Of a DNA stretch of 64,000 nt, positions 43,155-54,048 are shown piece after piece (the stretch's first letter is position 1; the number at the start of each line of letters is the position of its first letter). Made by a program: the position numbers and the translations under genes. This DNA comes from an uncultured Clostridia bacterium. GTDB taxonomy: Bacteria > Bacillota > Clostridia > Christensenellales > Borkfalkiaceae. The stretch spans positions 1-64,000 of the forward strand of contig CANQHG010000008.1 of assembly GCA_947623655.1 (NCBI GenBank), read 5' to 3'. The notes below the pieces were generated by a model. It worked only from the letters and a program-made list of their open reading frames with translations, had not been told where the DNA came from and did no database searches.

Positions 43155-43777
43155 CAGCAATATACCTCCTCGAGTTTCTTCACGCTCCCTTTCGTGAGCA
43201 CGACCACTGCGTTCGAGACGACCTCGTACGTGTTGATCTCGTCTACGGAAAGGGTAGACAGGGTGGGAAGGTTCTTTGCCGCCCTGATGACGTCCGTATC
43301 GGGCTCGTCCATGACGACGACTGCTCTCTTGTCGAGATGCAAGGCCTTTCTCACAGCTTCCATCTCTTTCGTCTTGGGCGCCTGAACCTTCACTTCGTCG
43401 ATGACGATGAGCTCACCGTCGGAAAGTTTTTTGGAGAGAGCCGAGAAGAGGGCGTTTCTCTTTGCCGTCGCGTTCATCTTCTTGGAGAAGTCGCGGGGCT
43501 TGGGTGCGAACACGACGCCGCCCTTTGTCCACTGCGGCGCGCGGATCGAACCCTGGCGCGCTCTGCCCGTTCCCTTTTGTCTCCACGGCTTCACGCCGCC
43601 GCCGCGCACTTCCGTGCGGGTCAGCGTGGACTTTGTCCCCTGCCTTTGGTTGCAAAGGTAAGTGACGACTGCCTGATGGATGAGGGGCTCGTTATATTCT
43701 GCGCCGAAGATCGTGTCGCTCAGCTCGAGCGTTTCCACTTCTTCGCCTTTGATATTGTAAACTTTTACGCTAGCCAT
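43154..43777 (-). CDS. rplD: 50S ribosomal protein L4
   Basis: L4, 207 aa, with its extended loop in the exit tunnel. Seen: YLCNQRQGTKSTLTRTEVRGGGVKPWRQKGTGRARQGSIRAPQWTKGGVVF-type core and LSVDEINTYEVVSNAVVVLTKGSVKKLEEVY. In some bacteria L4 regulates its own operon through the S10 leader. Confidence 0.98.
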   Translation of the reverse strand: MASVKVYNIKGEEVETLELSDTIFGAEYNEPLIHQAVVTYLCNQRQGTKSTLTRTEVRGGGVKPWRQKGTGRARQGSIRAPQWTKGGVVFAPKPRDFSKKMNATAKRNALFSALSKKLSDGELIVIDEVKVQAPKTKEMEAVRKALHLDKRAVVVMDEPDTDVIRAAKNLPTLSTLSVDEINTYEVVSNAVVVLTKGSVKKLEEVYC

Positions 43778-43788
43778 TGTCTCACTCC

Positions 43789-44418
43789 TTATTTGCTCTT
43801 CACGCTCGTTCTCAGGGTAACGATGCTGCCCTTGGGACCGGGAATGGCGCCCTTGACGAGAATGACGTTTCTCGCCGTATCGACGCGTACGACCTCGAGG
43901 TTGAGGATGGTGACGTTTTCAACGCCGTACTGTCCTGCGAGGTGCTTCTGCTTGAATACGCGGGAAGGGCTCGAGTTCGCGCCCATGGAACCGGGCTCTC
44001 TGTGTACGGGGCCCACGCCGTGCGTTTCCTTGAGACGGTGCTGGTTCCATCTCTTGATGACGCCCGTATAGCCGTGGCCTTTCGTAACGCCCGCCGCGTC
44101 TACCTTGTCTCCTGCCGCGAAGACGTCTGCCTTCACGACGTCGCCTACTTTGTAGCCCTCCATGCCGCGCACCTCTTTGAGATACTTGCAGGGCTTGACG
44201 TTCGCCTTTTTGAACTGGCCGAGCTCGGGTTTATTGAGGTTTTTCTCTTTCGCCTCGAGGAAGCCGAGCTTGAGCGCCGCGTAGCCGTCCGTCTCCGCCG
44301 TCTTGACCTGAACGACGGGGCAGGGGCCTGCCTCGACGACCGTCACGGGGATGACTTTGCCGTCCTCCGCAAAGATCTGGGTCATACCCGCTTTGCGGCC
44401 GATGATTGCTTTACTCAT
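43789..44418 (-). CDS. rplC: 50S ribosomal protein L3
   Basis: L3, 209 aa, early-assembly protein near the peptidyl transferase centre. Seen: IIGRKAGMTQIFAEDGKVIPVTVVEAGPCPVVQVKT, KGHGYTGVIKRW, and GPVHREPGSMGANSSPSRVFK, with the Q-methylation-region variant found in Gram-positives. Preceded by AAGGAG. Confidence 0.98.
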   Translation of the reverse strand: MSKAIIGRKAGMTQIFAEDGKVIPVTVVEAGPCPVVQVKTAETDGYAALKLGFLEAKEKNLNKPELGQFKKANVKPCKYLKEVRGMEGYKVGDVVKADVFAAGDKVDAAGVTKGHGYTGVIKRWNQHRLKETHGVGPVHREPGSMGANSSPSRVFKQKHLAGQYGVENVTILNLEVVRVDTARNVILVKGAIPGPKGSIVTLRTSVKSK

Positions 44419-44512
44419 TGATAAAGTTCACTCCTTTCCTTATTTTTTTATTTCCGAAATACCGTTTCAGCCCGCACCGCAGGCGGGGCAGGCATGTTTC
44501 AGTATTATTGGA

Positions 44513-44812
44513 TCAAAGTTTTACCTTGATGTCGACGCCGGCGGGCAGATGGATACTGTCGAGAAGCTTGGCGTTGGGCGAGTAGATGTCGATGATGCGC
44601 TTGTAGGTGCGGCATTCGAACTGCTCGCGCGAATCCTTATCTTTATGGGGGCTTCTGAGGATCGTGACGATCTCTCTCTCCGTGGGAAGCGGAATGGGGC
44701 CCGAAATTTTCGCCCCGCCCTTCTGCATCGTCTCAACGATGCGCTGCGCGGCTTCGTCCACGAGAGCGTGGTCGTAAGCGCTGAGTTTGATCCTGATCTT
44801 TTGGCTTGCCAT
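44513..44812 (-). CDS. rpsJ: 30S ribosomal protein S10
   Basis: S10, 99 aa, head protein that also binds NusB in antitermination. Seen: [52 protein letters not shown], and [23 protein letters not shown]. First gene of the S10-spc segment, behind a leader of about 230 nt. Confidence 0.99.
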   Translation of the reverse strand: MASQKIRIKLSAYDHALVDEAAQRIVETMQKGGAKISGPIPLPTEREIVTILRSPHKDKDSREQFECRTYKRIIDIYSPNAKLLDSIHLPAGVDIKVKL

Positions 44813-45047
44813 GGTTTTTCTCCTTTTCCGAACTTTTACTTTGTCTGCGTCAACGCGTCCGTGCGTATCGAGGTATCTCTATCAAAAAAACACTCATGCG
44901 GTGCTTTCGGAAGAAAAGCCTCGGTTCGTCGCAGGAGTCAAGCTCCCACACTTGTCGGCGGAAATTATCTGTCGGGGGGCTTTCGACCCCGAAATTTCAG
45001 TAACTTCCCGCTTCAACCCTAATACAGCACAATGACACAGCTTATTA
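44813..45047 (-). promoter_or_regulatory. S10 operon 5' leader
   Basis: Non-coding leader of the S10 operon. On the minus strand it has a strong hairpin CGGGGTCGAAAGCCCCCCG, a GCTTTTC/GAAAGC hairpin (+ strand about 44903-44919), then CACCGCATGAGTG followed by seven T (44884-44890 on + are A7). That last part looks like a weak attenuator about 70 nt before rpsJ. No small gene is seen. Confidence 0.45.
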
Positions 45048-45077
45048 AGAATATCATATTTGAAAACCCCTTGTCAA
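45048..45077 (-). promoter_or_regulatory. Sigma-A promoter of the S10 operon
   Basis: TTGACA (45072-45077), 18-base spacer, TATTCT (45048-45053) on the minus strand. The -35 lies in the loop of the psd terminator hairpin. Confidence 0.75.
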
Positions 45078-45095
45078 CGGTTTAACAGGGGTTTT
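45063..45095 (-). terminator. Terminator of psd
   Basis: AACCCCT (45065-45071) / AGGGGTT (45087-45093) hairpin with TTTTC after it on the minus strand, about 45 bases after the psd stop. It overlaps the rpsJ promoter, so read-through and initiation at this site could interfere. Confidence 0.65.
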
Positions 45096-45134
45096 TGCAA
45101 AAAATTTCCTTTAATTTTGTCTTTTTCGGGGGTT

Positions 45135-46001
45135 TCATGTCGTTTTCTCCGCATAAGGCGCGCCGTCCGCACGGCCGATCTTCTCGCCGCACTTCACTTT
45201 GGTTTCGGCGCCCTCCTGCGTATTGGCAAAAAATTCTCCGTCGAGCGCGACCCGTCCCCGTTCGAAGAGCAAGATCACGGTGGAACCGCCGAATTCGAAA
45301 TATCCCTTTTCCTCGCCGCGGGAAAAGCTCTCTTTCTCCGCGTTGACGATGCGTCCGACAAACATCGCGCCCACTTCCACCTGAATGACGTCGCCGAAGT
45401 TTTGGGTGTGCATCACGGTGTATTCCCTGCAATTTTCGGTAAACACGCGCCGCTTTTCGAGCGCCGCGGGCTGTACGGTGTGCAATTTTCCCCTGATGAA
45501 CTTTTTCTCCCCCGCCGTGCCGCCGTCTATGTAGTGATAGCGGTGATAATCTTTGACCGTGAGCCGCACGATAACGCACAGCCCGCCGCAGTATTTTAAA
45601 GCGAGTTCTTCGCTGCCGAGCAGGGAGGCGACGGTATAAGAAAAGCCCTTGACGGCGAACGTTCCCTCCCGCGTGACGGGGAAAGCGGTCACGGCGCCGT
45701 CGCACGGGGAACAGAGTGCGGCGGGATCGCCGTCGAACGGGCGCAGTTCGGGCCGTATCTTTCTCGTGAAAAAGGCGTTGAAGCTCTTGTAAGTCTCGGG
45801 GAGATAATCATCCATCCCGATGCCGTTCTTTCTGATGAATTTTTTGATCTTGTGCCGCGAAAAGCGGCTGTCGAGATACTTCCCCGCAAGACGGGAGACC
45901 CAACGCGCGGACACGAGTTTCAAACACAGTCCGCCGAGCCGTGTGCGGTAGAGAAAGGGAACGCCGCGCTGCGGCTTTTGTTCGCGTATGACTTCGCGCA
46001 T
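45135..46001 (-). CDS. psd: Phosphatidylserine decarboxylase proenzyme
   Basis: Makes phosphatidylethanolamine from phosphatidylserine; 288 aa. Seen: SFNAFFTRKIRPELRPFD, CSPCDGAV, DYHRYHYIDGG, EVGAMFVGRIVN, and the self-cleavage motif FGGST near residue 244, where the Ser becomes the pyruvoyl group. Membrane-associated. It directly follows pssA, whose product it uses, with a three-base gap. Confidence 0.96.
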   Translation of the reverse strand: MREVIREQKPQRGVPFLYRTRLGGLCLKLVSARWVSRLAGKYLDSRFSRHKIKKFIRKNGIGMDDYLPETYKSFNAFFTRKIRPELRPFDGDPAALCSPCDGAVTAFPVTREGTFAVKGFSYTVASLLGSEELALKYCGGLCVIVRLTVKDYHRYHYIDGGTAGEKKFIRGKLHTVQPAALEKRRVFTENCREYTVMHTQNFGDVIQVEVGAMFVGRIVNAEKESFSRGEEKGYFEFGGSTVILLFERGRVALDGEFFANTQEGAETKVKCGEKIGRADGAPYAEKTT

Positions 46002-46004
46002 GGA

Positions 46005-46754
46005 TCAGACGAATTTGCCGTCCGCGGCGCAGGATACGGGCGCGGAGACGAGGGGCACGCCCGCGGCGTACACCTTGACGAGCGCAAGACAGACGACGAG
46101 CACGGTCACGATCGCAATGGCGATGGAGAGCCCGCGCACGCCCGCTTTGGGCATACGGAAACGGAAGACGAACAAAAACGCGATGAGCGCGTACGCCGAG
46201 ACCATGATGAGTTTCACCGCAAGCGGCGAAATATCCGTGAACATGGTGGCGATGAGATAGAATACGGGCAGGGCGACCGCAACATTCGTGACGGGCAATC
46301 CCTCGAAAGCGACCCGCTTCCCCGTCTCCCGCGTCATTTCGGTGACGTTGTAGTAGGCGAGGCGGATCAACGCGCAGAGCACGAACACGGCAAAGAGCGG
46401 GAGATAATACCACTCGCGCATGCCGAGGCCGAAACCGATGAACACGGGCGCCACGCCGAACGCAACGATGTCACTGAGCGAATCGATCTGGGAACCGAAC
46501 AGCTTATCGGACGGCGTGCGGTTTTTGCGCGTGGAAGCGACGGCGCCGTCAAAGGCGTCGCATAATCCGCAAACGAGCAGGCAGACGACTCCCCAAAAGG
46601 GGTTCACCGCGACGGAAAGCGCGATGCCGACCACGCCCGACACGACCGAGAGATAGGTGAGAAGGACGCCGTAGTGGTAAAAACCCACAAAACGGCCCGC
46701 GCCCTCGCCTCTTTCAGTCTGTTGCGTCTCCTCTTTGCTCTTCTTCTCTGCCAT
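46005..46754 (-). CDS. pssA: CDP-diacylglycerol-serine O-phosphatidyltransferase
   Basis: Makes phosphatidylserine from CDP-diacylglycerol and serine; 249 aa, about six to seven membrane helices. The CDP-alcohol phosphotransferase motif is CDAFDGAVAS, then FGSQIDSLSD. The catalytic Asp residues are present, but the Arg of the usual DGxxAR is Ser here. The N-terminus (MAEKKSKEETQQTERG) is charged. The start at 46754 lies 41 bases inside the upstream gene. Pathway: CdsA (10123) feeds PssA, then Psd. Confidence 0.92.
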   Translation of the reverse strand: MAEKKSKEETQQTERGEGAGRFVGFYHYGVLLTYLSVVSGVVGIALSVAVNPFWGVVCLLVCGLCDAFDGAVASTRKNRTPSDKLFGSQIDSLSDIVAFGVAPVFIGFGLGMREWYYLPLFAVFVLCALIRLAYYNVTEMTRETGKRVAFEGLPVTNVAVALPVFYLIATMFTDISPLAVKLIMVSAYALIAFLFVFRFRMPKAGVRGLSIAIAIVTVLVVCLALVKVYAAGVPLVSAPVSCAADGKFV

Positions 46755-47931
46755 GATCTTCTCCGATCTCTGTTTTTTCCGCGATTTCAACGATACATTC
46801 TTCGCTCTCCGCACCGCCGTCCTCTTCGCACGGCTGTGCGGGCAATTCTTCCCCCTCTTTGCTCTCCGCGGTCGCAGACGGCCGCCGCATGATCTGCACA
46901 TGGTAGATGAGCGTATATATGCCGCACACGATCATGCTGAGATAGTAGGAGATAAAGCGGGAGACCATGAGGGCGGAGAGGATGAACGCGTCCCCTCCCC
47001 CAAGCCCCACGGCGCAATAGATACTGGGATATAAATATTCATAAACGCCCACGCCGCCGGGGAGCGGAATGGAGTTGTAGCCGATGATGACAAAAGCCGA
47101 ACAGGTGAAAAGCCCCAAAAAGTCCGTATGGGGCGCCGCCGCAAGCAACACGAAACAGGGAATGAGCACATGGCACACCCGCTGCCCGAGGTTGCAGAAC
47201 ACGTTGATAAACGACATGCCGGGGTGATTTTTGATCTCGTACAGGCAGTTCTTATAGAGATCGACCTCGCGTGCGAGCTTCTCGCGCCATTTGTCTGGAT
47301 TTTTGACAATATGTATCTTTACCAGAAGGGAAATAATGCCGTTTCCCGCCTTCTTCACCGCGCTTCCCCAAAACATACAGCCGATGAAAAACGCCAGAAG
47401 AAGCCCCTGAATGACAAAGCCGATGACGACGAGGAACTTGGGGAACCAGCCGTCGATGACCGAAAAATATGACGGACGGAACGCAAGGGCGACCACGCCG
47501 ATAATAATGATGGAGAGCGTGTAGGCGGTGAGGTTGAAGATGAGCCCGAAAGAAGCTTTCCCCGCCTTGATGCCGTCTTTCACCATGTAATATGCCGCGG
47601 CGGGCTGGCCGCCCGTCGCCGAGGGCGTGATGGCGGAATAGTAGATATCCGCCGCCGTATAGCAGGTAGTCCCGTAGAAGCGGGGCTTTTCCCCGAGCCC
47701 GCGCAAAATGAAGTGGATGCTCACGGCCTCAAAGAGCACGGAACCGATCATGAGCGCGACCGCGCCGACGATCCACCACGGATTGCAGTTCTTTAAAAAC
47801 GTGAAAATATCGCCGAAAGAGATATCGTTCGCCGTAAAGAGCACGATGAGCGTGACCGCCACGAGCAGTACGAGAAAGCCGATATTCAGGATCTGTTTTT
47901 TCATTGATTTGGAAACTTTCTTCTCCGCCAT
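46714..47931 (-). CDS. UPF0104 / lysylphosphatidylglycerol-synthase-TM-like membrane protein
   Basis: Membrane protein of 405 aa with about eight helices, similar to the flippase-like integral part of MprF and to UPF0104 proteins. Seen: YYSAITPSATGGQPAAAYYMVKDG and YNSIPLPGGVGVYEYLYPSI, characteristic of the family; a C-terminal acidic tail (about 360-405, Glu-rich) follows. No aminoacyl-transferase domain. The tail overlaps pssA by 41 bp in another frame, and the gene heads the pssA-psd operon, so a role in moving or sensing aminophospholipids is plausible but inferred. Confidence 0.85.
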   Translation of the reverse strand: MAEKKVSKSMKKQILNIGFLVLLVAVTLIVLFTANDISFGDIFTFLKNCNPWWIVGAVALMIGSVLFEAVSIHFILRGLGEKPRFYGTTCYTAADIYYSAITPSATGGQPAAAYYMVKDGIKAGKASFGLIFNLTAYTLSIIIIGVVALAFRPSYFSVIDGWFPKFLVVIGFVIQGLLLAFFIGCMFWGSAVKKAGNGIISLLVKIHIVKNPDKWREKLAREVDLYKNCLYEIKNHPGMSFINVFCNLGQRVCHVLIPCFVLLAAAPHTDFLGLFTCSAFVIIGYNSIPLPGGVGVYEYLYPSIYCAVGLGGGDAFILSALMVSRFISYYLSMIVCGIYTLIYHVQIMRRPSATAESKEGEELPAQPCEEDGGAESEECIVEIAEKTEIGEDHGREEEQRGDATD

Positions 47932-47959
47932 GCCTGCATCCGTGTCCTTATTTCAAGCT

Positions 47960-47989
47960 ATTATATCCCGAAATGTCCCGCTTTGTCAA
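47960..47989 (-). promoter_or_regulatory. Sigma-A promoter of the UPF0104-pssA-psd operon
   Basis: TTGACA (47984-47989), 18-base spacer, TATAAT (47960-47965) on the minus strand. Confidence 0.85.
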
Positions 47990-48065
47990 GCAATTCGGCT
48001 AAAGTCCGAAAAAAAGGTTGTCTCAAAGCCCGTTCCGTCCGCGGCCGCCCCTTTTTGGGCCCCAA

Positions 48066-48092
48066 AACAAAAAACGCCCTTAAGGGCGCATT
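48066..48092 (-). terminator. Terminator of lon-ysxC
   Basis: CGCCCTTAAGGGCG (48075-48088) with a run of A at 48069-48074 that reads as T6 on the minus strand, about 20 bases after the ysxC stop. Confidence 0.9.
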
Positions 48093-48110
48093 TTGAAATA
48101 CTTTCGTCTA

Positions 48111-48688
48111 TTATTGTGAGACGATCCCGCCGATTTTTTTGAGAAGTTCGTCTTTTCCGTCGCCCGTAAGGCCGGAGACGGCGAGCACATTCCCCTCGCC
48201 GAGCCCGCAGGCGTTTGCCACCGCCCGCACCCGCTCCCGCACTTTCATGCGAGAAAGCTTGTCGCTCTTCGTCGCAATGAGGCTGAACGGCACGATGTGA
48301 TAGTTCAGATAGGCGATCATCTGCATGTCGTCGTCCGAGGGGTCGCGGCGGATGTCCGTGAGCACGAATACATGCGCGATATCCCCCTTGTTTTCAAAAA
48401 ATCTATCGAGAATCTTCCCCCACTTCGCCTTTTCTTCCCGCGACACGGCCGCATAGCCGTACCCGGGCAAGTCCGCGAGCAAAAAATCGCCGAAATCGAA
48501 GTAGTTGACGAGCCGCGTTCTCCCCGGCTCGGCGCTCGTACGGGCAAGTTTTTTTTGTCCCGCCAGCATGTTGATGAGCGTCGATTTCCCCGCATTGGAT
48601 TTCCCGCAAACGGCGATCATGGGCTTGTCGGGGCGGATAAACTGCGCCTCGGAAGCCGCGGAAGTGATAAATTTCGCCTGAAATGCCA

Positions 48689-48689
<1 letters not shown>
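48111..48689 (-). CDS. ysxC: Ribosome biogenesis GTPase YsxC/EngB
   Basis: GTPase of 192 aa for late 50S assembly, essential in many bacteria. Seen: G1 GKSNAGKST, G3 DLPGYGYA, G4 TKSDK, and the N-terminal AEFITSA-type sequence (MAFQAKFITSAASE). Adjacent to lon, as in B. subtilis, with a one-base overlap. Confidence 0.97.
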
Positions 48690-51013
<2,324 letters not shown>

Positions 51014-51039
51014 GGTATTCTCCTCTTATGGTGGATACC

Positions 51040-51068
51040 ATTATATCACACCATTTCGAAAATTTCAA
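51040..51068 (-). promoter_or_regulatory. Sigma-A promoter of lon
   Basis: TTGAAA (51063-51068), 17-base spacer, TATAAT (51040-51045) on the minus strand. ATGGTG ... CACCAT forms an inverted repeat around the -10, a possible but unidentified operator. Confidence 0.8.
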
Positions 51069-51150
51069 ACATTATGCGGGTATTTTCGGACATTCTGTTT
51101 GTACGGCAACAGGGCTTTCCCTGCCTCGGAGAAGCCTCACCGTCACACAA

Positions 51151-51188
51151 AAAACGGCCGCCCGAGCGCAATGCTCGGACGGCCGTCA
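51151..51188 (-). terminator. Terminator of fprA-rubredoxin
   Basis: ACGGCCG and CCGAGC pair with GCTCGG and CGGCCGT around the loop GCAAT; A6 on the left gives T6 on the minus strand. Confidence 0.9.
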
Positions 51189-51196
51189 TCCTTTCT

Positions 51197-51352
51197 TCAC
51201 TCTGCCGAAAATTCTTCCTTGCCGACCCCGCAGAGCGGGCAGGTGAAATCGTCGGGCACGTCTTCCCACTTGGTGCCGGGCGCTACGCCGTTGTCGGGAT
51301 CCCCCGCCTCTTCATCGTAAACATACCCGCAGACATTACAAACGTATTTCAT
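51197..51352 (-). CDS. Rubredoxin
   Basis: Small iron electron carrier, 51 aa. Reading the minus strand from the ATG at 51352 gives [20 protein letters not shown], then [16 protein letters not shown], then [15 protein letters not shown] and a stop. The two CxxC pairs (C5, C8 and C38, C41) that bind iron are intact. AAGGAGG precedes the start. It follows fprA by 15 bases, so it is the likely electron donor of the flavodiiron protein in defence against oxygen or nitric oxide. Confidence 0.97.
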   Translation of the reverse strand: MKYVCNVCGYVYDEEAGDPDNGVAPGTKWEDVPDDFTCPLCGVGKEEFSAE

Positions 51353-51367
51353 TCCTCTGGCCTCCTT

Positions 51368-52573
51368 TCAATTTTTATAGTCTTCGGCGATCGCCGCCGC
51401 AAGAGCCTCGATCTCTGTTCTCGTCTCCTCTTTCACGGAAGAGAGCACCGTTACTTTCTCGCCGAGCTTTTGCATATCTTTCCATTCGGAAACCGTCTTT
51501 TCGATGAGGGCTCCCGCCTGAGGCGACCACGATCCGTTTTCGAGCACGGCGTACTTCCGTCCACGGAAGTTGTGCGCTTTTAAATCGGCGAGAAAATTTT
51601 CCATGCTGATGAAAATGCCGTTGTTATAAGTCGTGGAGGCAAATACGAGGTGACTGTAGCGGAATGCCTCGGAGAGCAGTTCGCTCATATGCGTGACGGA
51701 GACGTCGTAAAGTTTTACGGGCACCCCGCGCTTTGCGAGTTCGCTCCCCAAAATCTCCGCCGCGTTTTGCGTATGACCGTAGACGGACGCATAGAATACG
51801 ACCGCGCCGCGCTCTTCGGGGAGATATTTGCTCCACACGTCGTATTTCCCGAGATACCACGCGATCCCCTCTTGCTCTCTCCACACGGGTCCGTGCAGGG
51901 GACAGATCGTACGGATGGGCAGCCCCGCCGCTTTCTTTAAAACGGCCTGCACCTGAACGCCGTATTTGCCTACGATGTTGAAATAATACCGCCGCGCGTC
52001 ATCGAGAAAATCGCGTTCGAAGGGAAGTTCGTCGGCGAAGATCGTGCCGCCGAGCGCGCCGAACGTGCCGAAAGCGTCCGCGGAAAAGAGAATGCCGTCT
52101 TCGGCGATATAGCTCATCATGACCTCGGGCCAGTGCACCATGGGTGCAAAGACGAAAGAGAGATTGCGTTTTCCGACGTTGAGACTGTCGCCCTCTTTGA
52201 CGAGGCGGATATTCTTGCCCGAAAACGGGAAGTAGTTTTTGAGCATCATGGCAACTTTCTGATTGGTGATGACCAGGACCTCGGGATAGGTCTCAATCAC
52301 TCTGAAAAAGCTTGCCGAATGATCGGGTTCCATGTGATGGACGATGAGATAGTCGAGCTTTCTGCCGTTTAAGGCATAGCGGAGATTTTCGAGGAAGAGT
52401 TCGCTCACGGCGCTGTCTACCGTGTCGAAGAGAACGGTTTTTTCGTCCGTGAGGAGATAGGAATTGTAACTTACGCCGCGGGGGACGGGGAAAGCGCTCT
52501 CGAAAAGGGCGAGCCGCCTGTCGTTCCCGCCGAGGTAATAGAGATCTTTTGTGACTTCGATGACATTTTGCAT
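51368..52573 (-). CDS. fprA: Flavodiiron protein (A-type flavoprotein)
   Basis: Flavodiiron protein of 401 aa that reduces O2 to water and/or NO to N2O. Domains: metallo-beta-lactamase-like diiron domain (1-250) with HHMEPDHS, PMVHWPEVMMSY, FSADAFG and CPLHGPVW supplying metal ligands, then a flavodoxin domain (about 255-400) with the FMN-binding YASVYGHTQNAAE. No extra C-terminal rubredoxin domain, in keeping with the separate rubredoxin gene downstream. Substrate preference cannot be told from sequence. Confidence 0.96.
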   Translation of the reverse strand: MQNVIEVTKDLYYLGGNDRRLALFESAFPVPRGVSYNSYLLTDEKTVLFDTVDSAVSELFLENLRYALNGRKLDYLIVHHMEPDHSASFFRVIETYPEVLVITNQKVAMMLKNYFPFSGKNIRLVKEGDSLNVGKRNLSFVFAPMVHWPEVMMSYIAEDGILFSADAFGTFGALGGTIFADELPFERDFLDDARRYYFNIVGKYGVQVQAVLKKAAGLPIRTICPLHGPVWREQEGIAWYLGKYDVWSKYLPEERGAVVFYASVYGHTQNAAEILGSELAKRGVPVKLYDVSVTHMSELLSEAFRYSHLVFASTTYNNGIFISMENFLADLKAHNFRGRKYAVLENGSWSPQAGALIEKTVSEWKDMQKLGEKVTVLSSVKEETRTEIEALAAAIAEDYKN

Positions 52574-52601
52574 AGTTTCAGCCTTCTATATTTTTTATCG
52601 G

Positions 52602-52630
52602 ATTATACCATAGTTTGCGCTGTTTTGCAA
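52602..52630 (-). promoter_or_regulatory. Sigma-A promoter of fprA-rubredoxin
   Basis: TTGCAA (52625-52630), 17-base spacer, TATAAT (52602-52607) on the minus strand. Confidence 0.78.
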
Positions 52631-52656
52631 CGTTTTATCGGGAAATTTCAGCGCTC

Positions 52657-54045
52657 TCACCGATCCCGCCGCACAAGCTCCACAAGCGTCTCGACATGGC
52701 GGGTCTGGGGGAACATATCAAACGGTTGCACGAGGGAGATCTCATACATGGTATCCCCGTTTTCCGTCTTGACGAGCTCTCCGCGCTCGTTTTCGGTGAG
52801 TTTTCCCGTCAAGATCCCCACATCGCGGGCCAAAGTAGAGGGGTTACAGGAGATCATAACGATTTTGCGGGGAGCATGTCCGAGGACCCCCTTTAAGATA
52901 TTTCTGTCTACGCCTGCGCGGGGCGGGTCGAAAAGCAATACGGCGTCCTTTTCCTGCGAGAGGATCGCCGCGAGTTTTTCCTCGACTTTACCGCACACGT
53001 TCACCATATTCCCAAGTCCGTTCCTGCGCTTTAAACTCTCGGCACAGGCGCTCGCCTCGGGCACGATCTCGATGCCGTACGCCCGCTTACACTTCTTCGC
53101 AAGCATGGCGGTGAGCAGTCCGCCGCCCGCGTAGCAATCGATCACGACGTCTTCTTGGGAAAAGAGCGCCGCCGCCCTCTCGTAGAGTTTTCCGCGCACT
53201 CCCTCGTTTACCTGTAAAAACGTAGAAGCGCCCGCTTCGAATACGATGTCCCCCTCCGTCGCCTCATAAAACGGTTTCCCTTTCAAAAGACGGGGCGGCT
53301 CTTTCAAGACAACGTTGTCGCGCGCGGTGTCTACGCTGAGAAAGAAAGAATACTCGCGGAAAATGCCGTCGAGAAGATAGTAGAAATAGTCGATCCCCTT
53401 GATCTCGCCGACCGTAGATACAAGGGTAATGAGATACTGGTTTTTGACCTCGCGCACGATAATGTGGCGGATCTGTCCCTTTCCCGTCTCCTCGTCGTAG
53501 CCGTCGAGCCCGCACTTGTCCATAAAGCGGTAGAGCGCGGCGATGAGATCTTTCGACCATGCGGGATGAATGGGACACTCGTCCGTTTTCACGATGCGGT
53601 GCGTGCGTTCGGCGTAAAACCCGACGGCGTTTTTGCCGTTTACGACGCCGACGGGAAGCTGGAGTTTGTTTCTGTAGCCGTACTCCTTTTCGCTCTTCTC
53701 GCAGGGCTCGGCTTTCAGATCGATGCCGGCGATCTTCCTGAGCGCGTTCTGCACGAGCTCCGTTTTAAAGCGCAGTTGGGAACGGTAGCGCATGTGTTGC
53801 AGACGGCATCCCCCGCAACGGTAAAATACGGGGCATTGCGGGCGCACGCGGTCTTCGGCGGGCACCAGAATTTCTTCCGCCTTGCCATAGACGATGTTGT
53901 CCTTTCTCTTGAGAACGCGCACGGCCGCTTTCTCCCCGGGGAGAAGGTAGGGAACGAACACCGTGCAACCGTCATATGAGGCAATCCCCTCGCCGTTTGT
54001 GCCGAGAGAGACGCAGATCACTTCGATCAAGTCGTTTTTTTGCAT
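52657..54045 (-). CDS. rlmD: 23S rRNA (uracil-C5)-methyltransferase, RlmD/RlmCD type
   Basis: SAM-dependent m5U methyltransferase, 462 aa. Seen: N-terminal TRAM domain (1-60), an iron-sulfur cysteine cluster (CPVFYRCGGCRLQH), SAM-binding DCYAGGGLLTAML, FDPPRAGVD, and the nucleophile Cys in SCNPSTLARD. In B. subtilis the homologue RlmCD methylates both U747 and U1939; the target here is inferred. Last gene in the trpS-led series. Confidence 0.93.
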   Translation of the reverse strand: MQKNDLIEVICVSLGTNGEGIASYDGCTVFVPYLLPGEKAAVRVLKRKDNIVYGKAEEILVPAEDRVRPQCPVFYRCGGCRLQHMRYRSQLRFKTELVQNALRKIAGIDLKAEPCEKSEKEYGYRNKLQLPVGVVNGKNAVGFYAERTHRIVKTDECPIHPAWSKDLIAALYRFMDKCGLDGYDEETGKGQIRHIIVREVKNQYLITLVSTVGEIKGIDYFYYLLDGIFREYSFFLSVDTARDNVVLKEPPRLLKGKPFYEATEGDIVFEAGASTFLQVNEGVRGKLYERAAALFSQEDVVIDCYAGGGLLTAMLAKKCKRAYGIEIVPEASACAESLKRRNGLGNMVNVCGKVEEKLAAILSQEKDAVLLFDPPRAGVDRNILKGVLGHAPRKIVMISCNPSTLARDVGILTGKLTENERGELVKTENGDTMYEISLVQPFDMFPQTRHVETLVELVRRDR

Positions 54046-54048
54046 ACC

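Noticed and set aside
46714..46754. 41-bp overlap between pssA and the UPF0104 gene considered as a frameshift
   Set aside because: Both frames end and start with plausible sequences: the upstream protein's acidic tail is dispensable and pssA begins with a normal charged N-terminus.
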